DNA of 53,095 nucleotides, taken from IMG/VR virus record IMGVR_UViG_3300027608_000043, positions 1 through 53,095 of that record. The stretch is one strand, 5' to 3'. The stretch comes from a virus. Position numbers and translations under genes: made by a program. The notes below the pieces were generated by a model. It saw only the letters and a list, made by a program, of their open reading frames with translations. It made no database searches and was not told where the DNA came from. This document shows positions 38,368 through 45,634 of the stretch, in pieces; positions within the stretch are counted from its first letter, which is position 1, and each line of letters begins with the position of its first letter.

Positions 38368-39434
38368 TGTCTGAAACTTTGTTCGACATCCCAACCCAAG
38401 CACCTCCTACGAAATCACTTCCGATCATGACTATGAAGAAAACTTCTGGCTCCGCTCTGGCAACACGTGGCCTTGACTCATTTAAAATATTCCAATCCAA
38501 GGAATATATTACTGGGTACCAAAACTTTGTTACTATTCAACCCTTAAACAAATCTAAAACAAGAGGTTGGTTTATACGTAACACAGACCTTGATACATGT
38601 AAATGGCATGCTACAGAAGATCAGTTTGCTAAAGGATCAGTCATCTGGAACTACAAGCAAACATTCGGAATGGCACCTAACACTTCTGTAGAGGAAGGTC
38701 TTAATTTTACTGAACCACGTATTCAGATTTTATTACGTTCACCTCTTATGGTTGAGGAAACCACAGGGATGAAACAAACGATTGGCACATTCGATAACCC
38801 TGAGGTTAAAACCAAGTGGGATAACGATAAGCTAGCTGCTGATCTAGCTAATAGTAAAGGTGAGATGTACAAACGTAAGTACAGTGTACGTACAAAGTAT
38901 CTTGTTTTTATTCTTAAAGAAGATAACCGTCGTGCCCATGATTTACCAATGGTCCTTACTCTGAAAGGATTGAACGGTACTGATGCAGCAGAGAAGATCA
39001 AGATGTATGAGAAAGAAATGTCCAAGTGTTTAAGTAAGGCACTTGATACTGAAGTACCACTAGTATTTAACGAGAAGTTTTATGCTACTACTGTATTCAC
39101 ACCTAGCTTGGTTAATGATATGCGTGGTGCTAATAACGTTGAGATATGTGCTATTGAAGGGTTTAATATCCCTGACTATGCCACACAAGAAGCAGCAGTT
39201 GAATCACTGAGTGACATGAGTATTCCTGATGAAGATCGAGAATCAACTTGGAAGTATCAAGAACTATTCCAAGATTATATTATGCAACACTCAAAACAAG
39301 ACGCAGCTAAATTAGGTGGTGCCTATGGTATCAAAGATGGTATTGAGATACTACCTGAATGTCGTATAACAGATGTAGCTGCACTACCCAGTGCAAAAGA
39401 CCCTGTTACAGGTGAGGATGATTCTCTGCTTTAA
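38368..39434 (+). CDS. Hypothetical replication-region protein (355 aa)
   Basis: I start at ATG 38368 (MSETLFDIPTQAPPTKSLPI), outside the stem-loop. Elements include YQNFVTIQPLNKSKTRGWFI, IQILLRSPLMVEETTG, a basic MYKRKYSVRTKYLVFILKED stretch and an acidic end. I do not recognise the family with certainty. Its place after the ssDNA-binding protein gene suggests a DNA-metabolism or single-strand-binding accessory role; this is context only. It ends tail-to-tail with a minus-strand gene, overlapping 4 nt. Confidence 0.65.
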
Positions 39435-39691
39435 CCTTCTAGGTTAACCTCAGGATTAGCAAGCTCACTATCATCAATCTTTAAATTCTTGATAGTGAGC
39501 AATTCTTTTGCTAGTCCCTTGATAACACCTTGTCTTTGTGTACACAATCCCAACAGTAATGTTGAGTATTGTTTAAGGGTATCAACAGAAGTTGTTTCAT
39601 TTATTGCACGTTGGATTCTTTCTTTCCAAAACAGATCATCTAACCCTGGATCTAATTCTAATTTACCCAAGGGAATCAATTTGTATTCCAT
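39431..39691 (-). CDS. Isolated minus-strand helical protein (86 aa)
   Basis: The minus-strand product MEYKLIPLGKLELDPGLDDL with FWKERIQRAINETTSVDTLK and LLGLCTQRQGVIKGLAKELL forms a helical hairpin and has better composition than the plus-strand frame here. The stop overlaps that of the convergent 355-aa gene. It is the only minus-strand gene between 24 and 44 kb. NblA-like two-helix cyanophage proteins have a similar layout, but I see no decisive residues. Confidence 0.55.
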   Translation of the reverse strand: MEYKLIPLGKLELDPGLDDLFWKERIQRAINETTSVDTLKQYSTLLLGLCTQRQGVIKGLAKELLTIKNLKIDDSELANPEVNLEG

Positions 39692-39722
39692 AGTTTAAAC
39701 TATTTTAATTAATGTTACTACC

Positions 39723-39920
39723 ATGAATTCCAGATTGAAAGCAGCTACTAAACATGTAGCACCCTATGCAGCTATCGGTACCTTAGCTGCTCTTGCCCTA
39801 GCTAACCCTATTAGCTGGGGCATGCTTGCCTATGGTTTGTTACGTATTGGTAAGACTGCTTACGATACTGCTCCAAGGAATGCTATTATTCCTAACGAAC
39901 AGGATGACCTGTTCATCTAA
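39723..39920 (+). CDS. Small membrane protein (65 aa)
   Basis: One or two membrane segments (HVAPYAAIGTLAALALANPI; SWGMLAYGLLRIGKTAYD) follow a basic N-terminus (MNSRLKAATK) and precede an acidic tail (NEQDDLFI). It starts 31 nt to the right of the isolated minus-strand gene's start and is followed by the SWIM gene after 19 nt. Function unknown. Confidence 0.6.
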   Translation: MNSRLKAATKHVAPYAAIGTLAALALANPISWGMLAYGLLRIGKTAYDTAPRNAIIPNEQDDLFI

Positions 39921-39939
39921 TCCCATCTCAACTCACCCA

Positions 39940-40908
39940 ATGAAAACTCTTATTCAAGATCAACTTAATTCCGCTCAAAAACAAATCTATTCTATTAGTA
40001 ATCTAGGAAGAGCATTCCCTGATTTCAAGGACACTGCTATTGCTGGCATCTACTTACGTGATGATTCCGTTGTTGTTGTATACCAAGATGGAGCAGAGCA
40101 GCTCTATCCTAAACAGAATGTTATTGCTGCGTACCAAGAGTTTACCTTTCGTTTAAAAGACTTCTTCTCTTACCTTGGCCCTAACTATAGGGGTCCAAGT
40201 ATGTGGCATAACAACTCTTATATTATGTTTAAGGGTTGGCATTACCATCATCAGCTAGGAGCTAAGAGTGATCAGGCTTTATTTCAAAGGGAATGGATAG
40301 ATAAATTTATTTATCTCAAAGATAAAGAAAAATTAAAAGCTTTATTGCAAGGTGAGCATACAGATCTGGGTCATCTAGTAGCACCTGATGGTTTCTTTGA
40401 ACCTGATGAAGAAGTTAACTTAAACTCTTCCTTAGAAGATACTGTTGCTAAACAAGAACAAAAGATTAAGGAACCTTATTGTTCATGTGGTTCATTCCAG
40501 CGGCAGCTACTAAACCTATCTGATTTCCAGCAGGAGATTGAAGGGTACAAGCCTCAGTGTATACATCTAACTTGGTTCAAGAAGTATCGTGATCTATTGG
40601 TAAAGCGGACTATAGTGCGTGATCAGTACAGAGGTTCTTCCCCTGATAACGCTTGTGCCTGGTGGTATGCCCCACCAGCAGACCACACATCGAAAGGTCG
40701 ATTCCTTGTGTTGTATACCAAATCTGGTTCAATGGCTCCTTTGTCCCACTGGAGGACCTATAAACCTGATGAACATTACACAGCAGATGATGTCTGGACT
40801 CTATTTGACGCTATGCTAGACGCAAGCTTTGTGCCATTCCCTGGTACAAGCCTATCCCAACTCTCTCGTAGAACCAATGGAAACACAAACGGTTGTCCAA
40901 TTGCATGA
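39940..40908 (+). CDS. SWIM zinc-finger protein (322 aa)
   Basis: From ATG 39940 (MKTLIQDQLNSAQKQIYSIS). Residues 181-209 hold C-x-C...C-x-H (C181, C183, C207, H209) in CSCGSFQRQ...PQCIHLTWFK, the SWIM zinc-finger pattern that binds DNA or protein. The region before it is mixed alpha/beta with HYHH. The C-terminus contains WWYAPPADHTSKGRFLVLYT. The longer frame from 39826 lies inside the previous gene and is rejected. Role in phage unknown; possibly DNA metabolism. Confidence 0.7.
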   Translation: MKTLIQDQLNSAQKQIYSISNLGRAFPDFKDTAIAGIYLRDDSVVVVYQDGAEQLYPKQNVIAAYQEFTFRLKDFFSYLGPNYRGPSMWHNNSYIMFKGWHYHHQLGAKSDQALFQREWIDKFIYLKDKEKLKALLQGEHTDLGHLVAPDGFFEPDEEVNLNSSLEDTVAKQEQKIKEPYCSCGSFQRQLLNLSDFQQEIEGYKPQCIHLTWFKKYRDLLVKRTIVRDQYRGSSPDNACAWWYAPPADHTSKGRFLVLYTKSGSMAPLSHWRTYKPDEHYTADDVWTLFDAMLDASFVPFPGTSLSQLSRRTNGNTNGCPIA

Positions 40909-41143
40909 CCTTGTTGAGCAAGGTAAATTCAAAATTGAATGTTTAAATTTTAAAGAAGAAGATACAGGAACACCATCTATAAGAGTTAGCTGGGATGAAA
41001 CAGAACCAGCTCTTGATTGGTGGACAAGTAAAACAAAAGAAGAACAAGAAGCTTTTATATATAAAGTAGTAGCACACACTGCATACTCATTAGATCCAGA
41101 TAAAGATGATGAAGAAGATAGAGTGTTTGAAAGTAATCTTTAA
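40877..41143 (+). CDS. Hypothetical acidic protein (88 aa)
   Basis: I start at ATG 40877 (METQTVVQLHDLVEQGKFKI), which overlaps the SWIM gene by 32 nt; an ATG at 40829 would overlap more. The product has beta strands (GTPSIRVSWDETEPALDWWT), a helix and a very acidic end (DPDKDDEEDRVFESNL). Function unknown. Confidence 0.6.
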   Translation: METQTVVQLHDLVEQGKFKIECLNFKEEDTGTPSIRVSWDETEPALDWWTSKTKEEQEAFIYKVVAHTAYSLDPDKDDEEDRVFESNL

Positions 41144-41153
41144 TTTACCGTCC

Positions 41154-41176
41154 TGAGTATGACGTAAAACTACTCA
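41154..41176 (+). ncRNA. TGACGTTAAAC stem-loop, copy 9
   Basis: TGAGTA (41154-41159) pairs perfectly with TACTCA (41171-41176), loop TGACGTAAAAC. It lies 22 nt before the ATG of a 42-aa gene at 41199, which supports that small gene. Confidence 0.7.
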
Positions 41177-41198
41177 TCAATTCCATCTCTTTATTATC

Positions 41199-41327
41199 AT
41201 GTTTGAATTCTTTTCTTCTGTTGTTTTGCCTTGCGTTTCTAGTATTGCAAAAGATTTGTTGTTTGCACTTAGTGCAATAGCAATCACTTGGATATTGAAT
41301 AAGATCAAGATGCAATTTGCATCATGA
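41199..41327 (+). CDS. Tiny membrane protein (42 aa)
   Basis: The product is MFEFFSSVVLPCVSSIAKDL followed by LFALSAIAITWILNKIKMQF-AS, one membrane span. It lies after stem-loop copy 9 at the same distance as the other genes of that family. Its stop overlaps the next ATG as ATGA. Such single-span miniproteins often modify host membranes or lysis; no direct evidence. Confidence 0.6.
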   Translation: MFEFFSSVVLPCVSSIAKDLLFALSAIAITWILNKIKMQFAS

Positions 41328-41404
41328 ATTACATAGTTGCTTTCTGTTTAATCCTTATTGTTTGTTTTACTATTGATCACTTTATTACCAAACTATTCAA
41401 ATGA
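41324..41404 (+). CDS. Tiny membrane peptide (26 aa)
   Basis: The peptide MNYIVAFCLILIVCFTIDHF-ITKLFK is nearly all membrane span. Its start overlaps the stop of the 42-aa gene and its stop overlaps the ATG of the Gp157-like gene, both as ATGA, giving an unbroken coupled chain. This arrangement is the main support for the gene. Confidence 0.5.
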   Translation: MNYIVAFCLILIVCFTIDHFITKLFK

Positions 41405-42111
41405 CTACAACAACTCAAATCACTGCAACTAATCTTGCAGATCTAAACGTTCTTAAATTGTATGAACACTATCAGATCCTTGAACGCAGCATGCCTTTGC
41501 TTACACCAGAATCTCAGGCTATCTGTAAAGCAGAACTAGAACAGACTGTTGCTTTACGTTCAGACAAAATTGATCGCATCTACTATGCACTTGCTGCCCA
41601 TGAAGATGCTATCGAACGTGTCAAGAAAGAGCAGGACCTACTTGCTGCAGCTAAGAAACACCATGAGACCAACCTTGCTGGCCTCAAAGGATTACTTAAT
41701 TGGATTCGTAGGTCAGGTGTCATCAAAGAAAACAAAATCACAGGGCGTAACTATGAGTTTGTTCTTGTGCGTAAACCTGTTCTTACAGTTACTATTTCTA
41801 GTGATATAGCTGATTGGACAGAAGAGGAACGTCAAAAGTTTTGTGTATTACAAGAAGTCACTACAACAAAACAAACCGTGTTACGATCCATGAGTGGGGA
41901 GGTCCTCGAAGAGAAGACCGACCCTAAAACTAAAACTGAAACCCTACCTAACCTTGATGAACTCCGCAATGCTTACCAAACCGGACAAGCTATCCCCAGT
42001 GGAATCAAAATTGTCCAGGACTATTCCATCCGTCCCAAAAGATTGCTTACCACTAAACGGTTGGACACTGAAACATCCGAATATAACGGAGAGTTTCTAT
42101 TACAAGATTGA
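41401..42111 (+). CDS. Siphovirus Gp157-like protein (236 aa)
   Basis: Residues 15-140 fit the Gp157 pattern: an N-terminal helix (LKLYEHYQILERSMPLLTPE), a long coiled coil (ALRSDKIDRIYYALAAHEDA; IERVKKEQDLLAAAKKHHET), then GLLNWIRRSGVIKENKITGR and a strand with VLVRKPVLTV. Gp157 proteins are found in many phages; one was linked to phage resistance in Streptococcus, but the mechanism is unclear. The rest, residues 150-236, is charged and flexible. Confidence 0.65.
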   Translation: MTTTTQITATNLADLNVLKLYEHYQILERSMPLLTPESQAICKAELEQTVALRSDKIDRIYYALAAHEDAIERVKKEQDLLAAAKKHHETNLAGLKGLLNWIRRSGVIKENKITGRNYEFVLVRKPVLTVTISSDIADWTEEERQKFCVLQEVTTTKQTVLRSMSGEVLEEKTDPKTKTETLPNLDELRNAYQTGQAIPSGIKIVQDYSIRPKRLLTTKRLDTETSEYNGEFLLQD

Positions 42112-42145
42112 TCCTCCTACCGATATAGAAGATGCGCATGTACGT

Positions 42146-42361
42146 ATGTCATGCCATAACCATGCAGCAGAAGACTTCAGTATTCAAATTGAGATGAATG
42201 ATATCAGTCGTTCGCTCATGCCAGAAGATGATGTCTTGCCGTACCAGGAAGAAGAGTTTGAAGAGATGGAGAATAAAAGACTTAAGCTATTGGCAGGTAA
42301 ACGGTTTCATCTAACAGCAGCCAGAGCCTATTGGTACTACGGTATTAAGTCAGATAAGTAA
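42146..42361 (+). CDS. Hypothetical acidic protein (71 aa)
   Basis: I use ATG 42146 (MSCHNHAAEDFSIQIEMNDI). The frame is open well upstream inside the Gp157-like gene, but that part has shadow composition. The protein is acidic (PEDDVLPYQEEEFEEMENKR) with a basic aromatic end (AARAYWYYGIKSDK). The real start could lie a little earlier at a non-ATG codon. Function unknown. Confidence 0.5.
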   Translation: MSCHNHAAEDFSIQIEMNDISRSLMPEDDVLPYQEEEFEEMENKRLKLLAGKRFHLTAARAYWYYGIKSDK

Positions 42362-42391
42362 TGCTACAGTGAAGATAACGGCTAAGATATT

Positions 42392-42652
42392 GTGGATTCT
42401 CAACAACTATATCAATTGTTAGAGTCATTCACAAATGGTGGTACACCTTTACCTGCTTTGATTGGTACCAAGCAAGAGATGAGGGTAACCATACTAGTGG
42501 CTGCCCTCATTTCAAATGATTCAGTATGTTCTAATTCAGAACCTGCCGAGTTAGTAGATGCAGCAATTGCTTATAACAATCTAATAGAAGAACGATTGGG
42601 TGTGTACCAGCAGCAACAAGTCCATACATTAGAACGTTTACTGGAGGGGTAA
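42392..42652 (+). CDS. Hypothetical protein (86 aa)
   Basis: It starts with GTG (MDSQQLYQLLESFTNGGTPL) and is helical (TILVAALISNDSVCSNSEPA; AAIAYNNLIEERLGVYQQQQ). Its TAA overlaps the next ATG as TAATG. No domain known. Function unknown. Confidence 0.55.
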   Translation: MDSQQLYQLLESFTNGGTPLPALIGTKQEMRVTILVAALISNDSVCSNSEPAELVDAAIAYNNLIEERLGVYQQQQVHTLERLLEG

Positions 42653-42876
42653 TGGGACGTTGGCTTTCTACTTCTGTTCTTATTGTTGTTGTTACAATTT
42701 CAACAGTATCAGTAGCTGATTGGGCAGCTTGTATGTTCTATCTTTTACCACAGGCAGGAGCAAATGAAAATACAACAAGTGTATGTAAAGCGCCGGGAGA
42801 GAGGGCTGCTGGTACTTTGTCAGCCTTGCTTGCTACTTTACTAGGGCTTGGTGTCACACCACCAAAAGAACGTTAG
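42652..42876 (+). CDS. Small membrane protein (74 aa)
   Basis: This has two hydrophobic segments: residues 5-22 (LSTSVLIVVVTISTVSVA) and about 52-68 (AAGTLSALLATLLGLG). A short Cys-containing loop (ADWAACMFYLLPQAGA; TTSVCKAPGER) lies between. The ATG overlaps the stop of the 86-aa gene. A holin-like role is possible by topology, but there is no other support. Confidence 0.6.
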   Translation: MGRWLSTSVLIVVVTISTVSVADWAACMFYLLPQAGANENTTSVCKAPGERAAGTLSALLATLLGLGVTPPKER

Positions 42877-42902
42877 ACTGTGCAGGTACCCTCATCGATA
42901 AG

Positions 42903-43106
42903 ATGAAAACTGAATTGAAGCCTATTGTCCGCATTTCATATGCGGTAGATCTTGAAGTATGTTATGATCCGTTTAAGGGAAATACCCCTGAAAAGATAGC
43001 AGACTTAATAGAAGATCAGATGCATGTCTTATTGATGGAAGCTTCTCCTGATGTACTAGGTATCCACACCAGCATTATCGATGTGAATACCAATGATCTA
43101 TTCTGA
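42903..43106 (+). CDS. Hypothetical acidic protein (67 aa)
   Basis: It starts MKTELKPIVRISYAVDLEVC, a beta segment, then a helix (TPEKIADLIEDQMHVLLMEA) and a final beta part (DVLGIHTSIIDVNTNDLF). It overlaps the start of the 84-aa gene by 14 nt. No named domain. Confidence 0.6.
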   Translation: MKTELKPIVRISYAVDLEVCYDPFKGNTPEKIADLIEDQMHVLLMEASPDVLGIHTSIIDVNTNDLF

Positions 43107-43347
43107 TCCCATAAAAGAACAGCAGAAGGCTGATTTCATGGAGCATCTCTACGAGGTATACCAGCCTGCTAATCATTTGTATACTGGTTTATGGGAACGC
43201 TTCAAGGGAGAAGCTGCTGAACATTGTCGTAATGAATACTTTGCAAAGTTACAATTCATTAAGGATTTTCAATTGGATGTAGCCCTTAGACAGGTAGCAG
43301 AACAACTTGTAGAAGAAGAAGATGCTATAACTGAATCCAATCAGTAA
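43093..43347 (+). CDS. Hypothetical helical protein (84 aa)
   Basis: This acidic helical protein (MIYSDPIKEQQKADFMEHLY; LYTGLWERFKGEAAEHCRNE; FQLDVALRQVAEQLVEEEDA) has overlap with the previous gene suggesting coupled translation. No membrane segment or known domain. Function unknown. Confidence 0.6.
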   Translation: MIYSDPIKEQQKADFMEHLYEVYQPANHLYTGLWERFKGEAAEHCRNEYFAKLQFIKDFQLDVALRQVAEQLVEEEDAITESNQ

Positions 43348-43354
43348 CTATGTC

Positions 43355-43534
43355 GTGGAATCCACACAAAACCTAAAGTCTATTAACCTGTTAGATCGTG
43401 AGTATTTGCGCTATGTTAAAGAAGTACAAGACCCTTCTTGGTTAGAAGGTTACCATCAAGCTATCCATGACTTACTCCGGTTTCACCAATCCTGTTTACG
43501 AAGAGTGGAAGAAAAGTCAACAGAATCTTTTTAG
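43355..43534 (+). CDS. Small helical protein, GTG start (59 aa)
   Basis: The frame from GTG 43355 reads (M)ESTQNLKSINLLDREYLRY then VKEVQDPSWLEGYHQAIHDL and LRFHQSCLRRVEEKSTESF. The composition is that of a real amphipathic protein, and it fills the gap between two genes. It overlaps the next gene by 68 nt. The start codon is the weakest point. Confidence 0.5.
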   Translation: MESTQNLKSINLLDREYLRYVKEVQDPSWLEGYHQAIHDLLRFHQSCLRRVEEKSTESF

Positions 43535-43847
43535 TTCTTTCCACAACACTCCTTCTCCTTCTAAGGAAAGCCGTGAGACATTTTACTATGTGACAAGTGA
43601 GCTTCCTCCTTTAAAAGAAAGGACAGAAGAAGAAATAGCTAAGAGTAAAGAAGAGCAGAAGACTAGGTTGTACAACTTTTTGTACGACAGCTACACTGAA
43701 TTTGTTTCAGAAGGCGACCTTTCTTCTGAGGATTTCTTTGAAGCAATCCTAAAAGTGGCTACAGATGAACTCGAACGTAGTGGAAAAGAACATGCGCAAG
43801 CTGTTGTCCTTATGTCAAACCTTAAGAAAGAACAAACAGTTTTCTGA
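43467..43847 (+). CDS. Hypothetical acidic protein (126 aa)
   Basis: It starts MTYSGFTNPVYEEWKKSQQN and has a charged middle (PPLKERTEEEIAKSKEEQKT), then a helical C-terminal half (RLYNFLYDSYTEFVSEGDLS; DFFEAILKVATDELERSGKE). Its TGA overlaps the next ATG as TGATG. No known domain. Function unknown. Confidence 0.6.
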   Translation: MTYSGFTNPVYEEWKKSQQNLFSSFHNTPSPSKESRETFYYVTSELPPLKERTEEEIAKSKEEQKTRLYNFLYDSYTEFVSEGDLSSEDFFEAILKVATDELERSGKEHAQAVVLMSNLKKEQTVF

Positions 43848-43993
43848 TGGATGAAGATCAGATCAAGAAATGGGAAAAAGTTAAGGCTGCCTTAGAAGAA
43901 GCAGGCAAGACAGACTGTTATTTTTATAAGAAAGCTTGTGCTGCTTTAAAGGGTATTGACTTGGACGTTTTTACAAATGAGCTTATAGAATAA
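43847..43993 (+). CDS. Small helical protein (48 aa)
   Basis: It starts MDEDQIKKWEKVKAALEEAG, then TDCYFYKKACAALKGIDLDV and FTNELIE. The ATG overlaps the stop of the 126-aa gene, indicating coupled translation. The sequence is short, charged and clearly protein-like. Function unknown. Confidence 0.6.
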   Translation: MDEDQIKKWEKVKAALEEAGKTDCYFYKKACAALKGIDLDVFTNELIE

Positions 43994-44016
43994 TAAGATC
44001 TAGCTAAAAGATACAG

Positions 44017-44685
44017 ATGGCTTGTTTAATTGCCAATCTTCCATCACAAGATGTATGGGTACGTAAAGAATATTTGATGGATCACCAGAGTGGATGGGGT
44101 GAGTTTGTTAAAGGTGTGTGGGTATCTGTTAAGTCAATGCCTGGACGCACCTTTTATTTTGAAACTTACCTACCAGAGTATGCAGCTATGTATGACAAGT
44201 TGCCTATCAGTGCATTTACTTCATCACCTACCACGCCTTCTCCTGATATGAATCTTCCAAACTTACAGTTTTGGAATTGTATGGACTATGGAGTAACTGT
44301 TGTACAGAAACAATTTATTGGTTCAATGGATTATGAAATTCGTACTCGTGATCATGGAAACCAAAAAGGAATTTATATTTGTACTATAGATAATTACCAT
44401 CAAGATCCTGATGCAATTGATTATGCTACCAGTGAAAATCCTGCTGAGCACAAGTCTTTTAATGTGATTGAGTTACAGAATGGTCAGTATGCTCTCTATC
44501 CAAATAACAGGATGAGAGTCTATGACAATAGTTTGACACCAGCAGAACCAAAGACGCCTGACTTTAAAGTATCTACCCAGTATTACCAGGTAGAAAATAC
44601 ATATGATCGTCTTGCTTTAGGTGATGATACTGATTATTTCTGGGATACACTAAAGGAACAGAAAGTTAATTTGCCCCTAGGCTAA
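44017..44685 (+). CDS. Hypothetical cyanophage-type protein (222 aa)
   Basis: It starts MACLIANLPSQDVWVRKEYL. It is beta-rich and soluble (GVWVSVKSMPGRTFYFETYL; FNVIELQNGQYALYPNNRMR; FIGSMDYEIRTRDHGNQKGI). The N-terminus is of a type I associate with cyanophage proteins, but the function is not known to me. The last 20 nt overlap the convergent minus-strand gene. Confidence 0.65.
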   Translation: MACLIANLPSQDVWVRKEYLMDHQSGWGEFVKGVWVSVKSMPGRTFYFETYLPEYAAMYDKLPISAFTSSPTTPSPDMNLPNLQFWNCMDYGVTVVQKQFIGSMDYEIRTRDHGNQKGIYICTIDNYHQDPDAIDYATSENPAEHKSFNVIELQNGQYALYPNNRMRVYDNSLTPAEPKTPDFKVSTQYYQVENTYDRLALGDDTDYFWDTLKEQKVNLPLG

Positions 44686-45001
44686 ACAATACAGTAGCTG
44701 CTGTACCACCTGATTCAGATACAAAGATAGGTTGTACGTACCTAACAGGATGGTTAGCAATGTTGTAATGAGTCGTACCGTTAGCAGTAATAGTTTGGTT
44801 TGCAATTATCTTTGACCAGTTTGTACCATCAATTGAACCGTTTAATGCCACAACAACGTTAGTGTTAATGCTTGCAACAGTGGTAAACAAGGTGTAGTTC
44901 CTTGTATTAATAGTGCTGCCTAGCTGAACTGGTGTAGATATTCCAGAAGCAGGTGCTGCTAATGTGTCGTATGTAGCAAAGAAACTTTCTGCGTTAGCCA
45001 T
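44666..45001 (-). CDS. Probable virion decoration/adhesin-like protein (111 aa)
   Basis: This beta-rich, Thr/Ser/Asn-rich protein (LGSTINTRNYTLFTTVASIN; VVALNGSIDGTNWSKIIANQ; PVRYVQPIFVSESGGTAATV) has nearly no Lys or Arg. Its D-G-T-N-W turn is common in virion proteins that contact ligands. It is on the minus strand between two plus-strand genes and ends tail-to-tail with the 222-aa gene. Its own promoter must lie in 45002-45078. Confidence 0.65.
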   Translation of the reverse strand: MANAESFFATYDTLAAPASGISTPVQLGSTINTRNYTLFTTVASINTNVVVALNGSIDGTNWSKIIANQTITANGTTHYNIANHPVRYVQPIFVSESGGTAATVLFSLGAN

Positions 45002-45049
45002 AACAAACTCTTTTTCTTATTCTAATTTAAGATTTTTAAAATAAACTTT

Positions 45050-45072
45050 GATAGACTATATGTAATAGTAAA
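45050..45072 (+). promoter_or_regulatory. Shared promoter-like element before the Dps gene
   Basis: GATAGACTATAT (45050-45061) is identical to the 12-mer at 50780-50791, and both lie 29-35 nt before a start codon at the head of a rightward gene group. TAATAGTAAAG follows and could act as a -10 region. A similar GATAATCTAGGTTATAGTAAA precedes the 23989 gene. Confidence 0.5.
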
Positions 45073-45078
45073 GACTGT

Positions 45079-45633
45079 ATGTATACCTCTGGACCCGAGC
45101 CTGCTGCTCAATACGTACCAATGCCTAACGCAGTCGCTAAAGGTACAGAAGAGAAGCCAAAGAAAGTTAAGACGGTACCAGCTAAGCTTGGTGTTCCTGA
45201 TTTTATAAAGCAACTAACAAGTCATGCATCTTATGCTCACCAGCTTTATGTGCAAGCCCATCTAAATCATTTAAATTATGAGGGTAGTAACTTCCTTGCT
45301 ATCCATGCCTTCTTGAAAGATCAATATGAATTACATACTGAACAGTTCGATAGGTTAGCTGAGTTTGTACGCAGCATGGACTACCTTATGCCAATGTGTG
45401 GCTGTGGTTTAAAAGATGCTTACCCTAATTTCAAAAGTGTTACTAGCTATGACGGTAAGGCGATGCTGCTTACATACTTAAAGAACCTTGAAGATTTTGG
45501 TATGCAGTCAAAAGACTTGGGTGTTGCTGCAAAAGAAGTACAGGCACCTGATGTAGAAAACTATAGTGCTGAATTAGTAGGCGATTCATTTAAGTCAGCT
45601 TGGTTCCTGAAAGCTACTTTGAGAAATAGTTAA
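45079..45633 (+). CDS. dps: Dps-like ferritin (184 aa)
   Basis: Dps proteins oxidise and store iron and protect DNA from peroxide. Residues 60-100 align well with bacterial Dps: LNHLNYEGSNFLAIH carries H64 and H76, and FDRLAEFVRSMD carries D91 and E95, matching E. coli ferroxidase ligands H51, H63, D78 and E82. The position equal to Asp67 is Lys, with Asp next to it. The N-terminus is Lys-rich (KGTEEKPKKVKTVPAKLG), as in DNA-binding Dps. It heads a rightward group after the shared promoter element. It may protect phage or host DNA in light-stressed cells; it could also be packaged. Confidence 0.75.
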   Translation: MYTSGPEPAAQYVPMPNAVAKGTEEKPKKVKTVPAKLGVPDFIKQLTSHASYAHQLYVQAHLNHLNYEGSNFLAIHAFLKDQYELHTEQFDRLAEFVRSMDYLMPMCGCGLKDAYPNFKSVTSYDGKAMLLTYLKNLEDFGMQSKDLGVAAKEVQAPDVENYSAELVGDSFKSAWFLKATLRNS

Positions 45634-45634
45634 G

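Noticed and set aside
39489-39698. Plus-strand 69-residue frame opposite the 86-aa gene
   Set aside because: The minus-strand frame has better protein composition and ends precisely at the neighbouring gene's stop; the plus frame reads as Ser/Asn-rich shadow.
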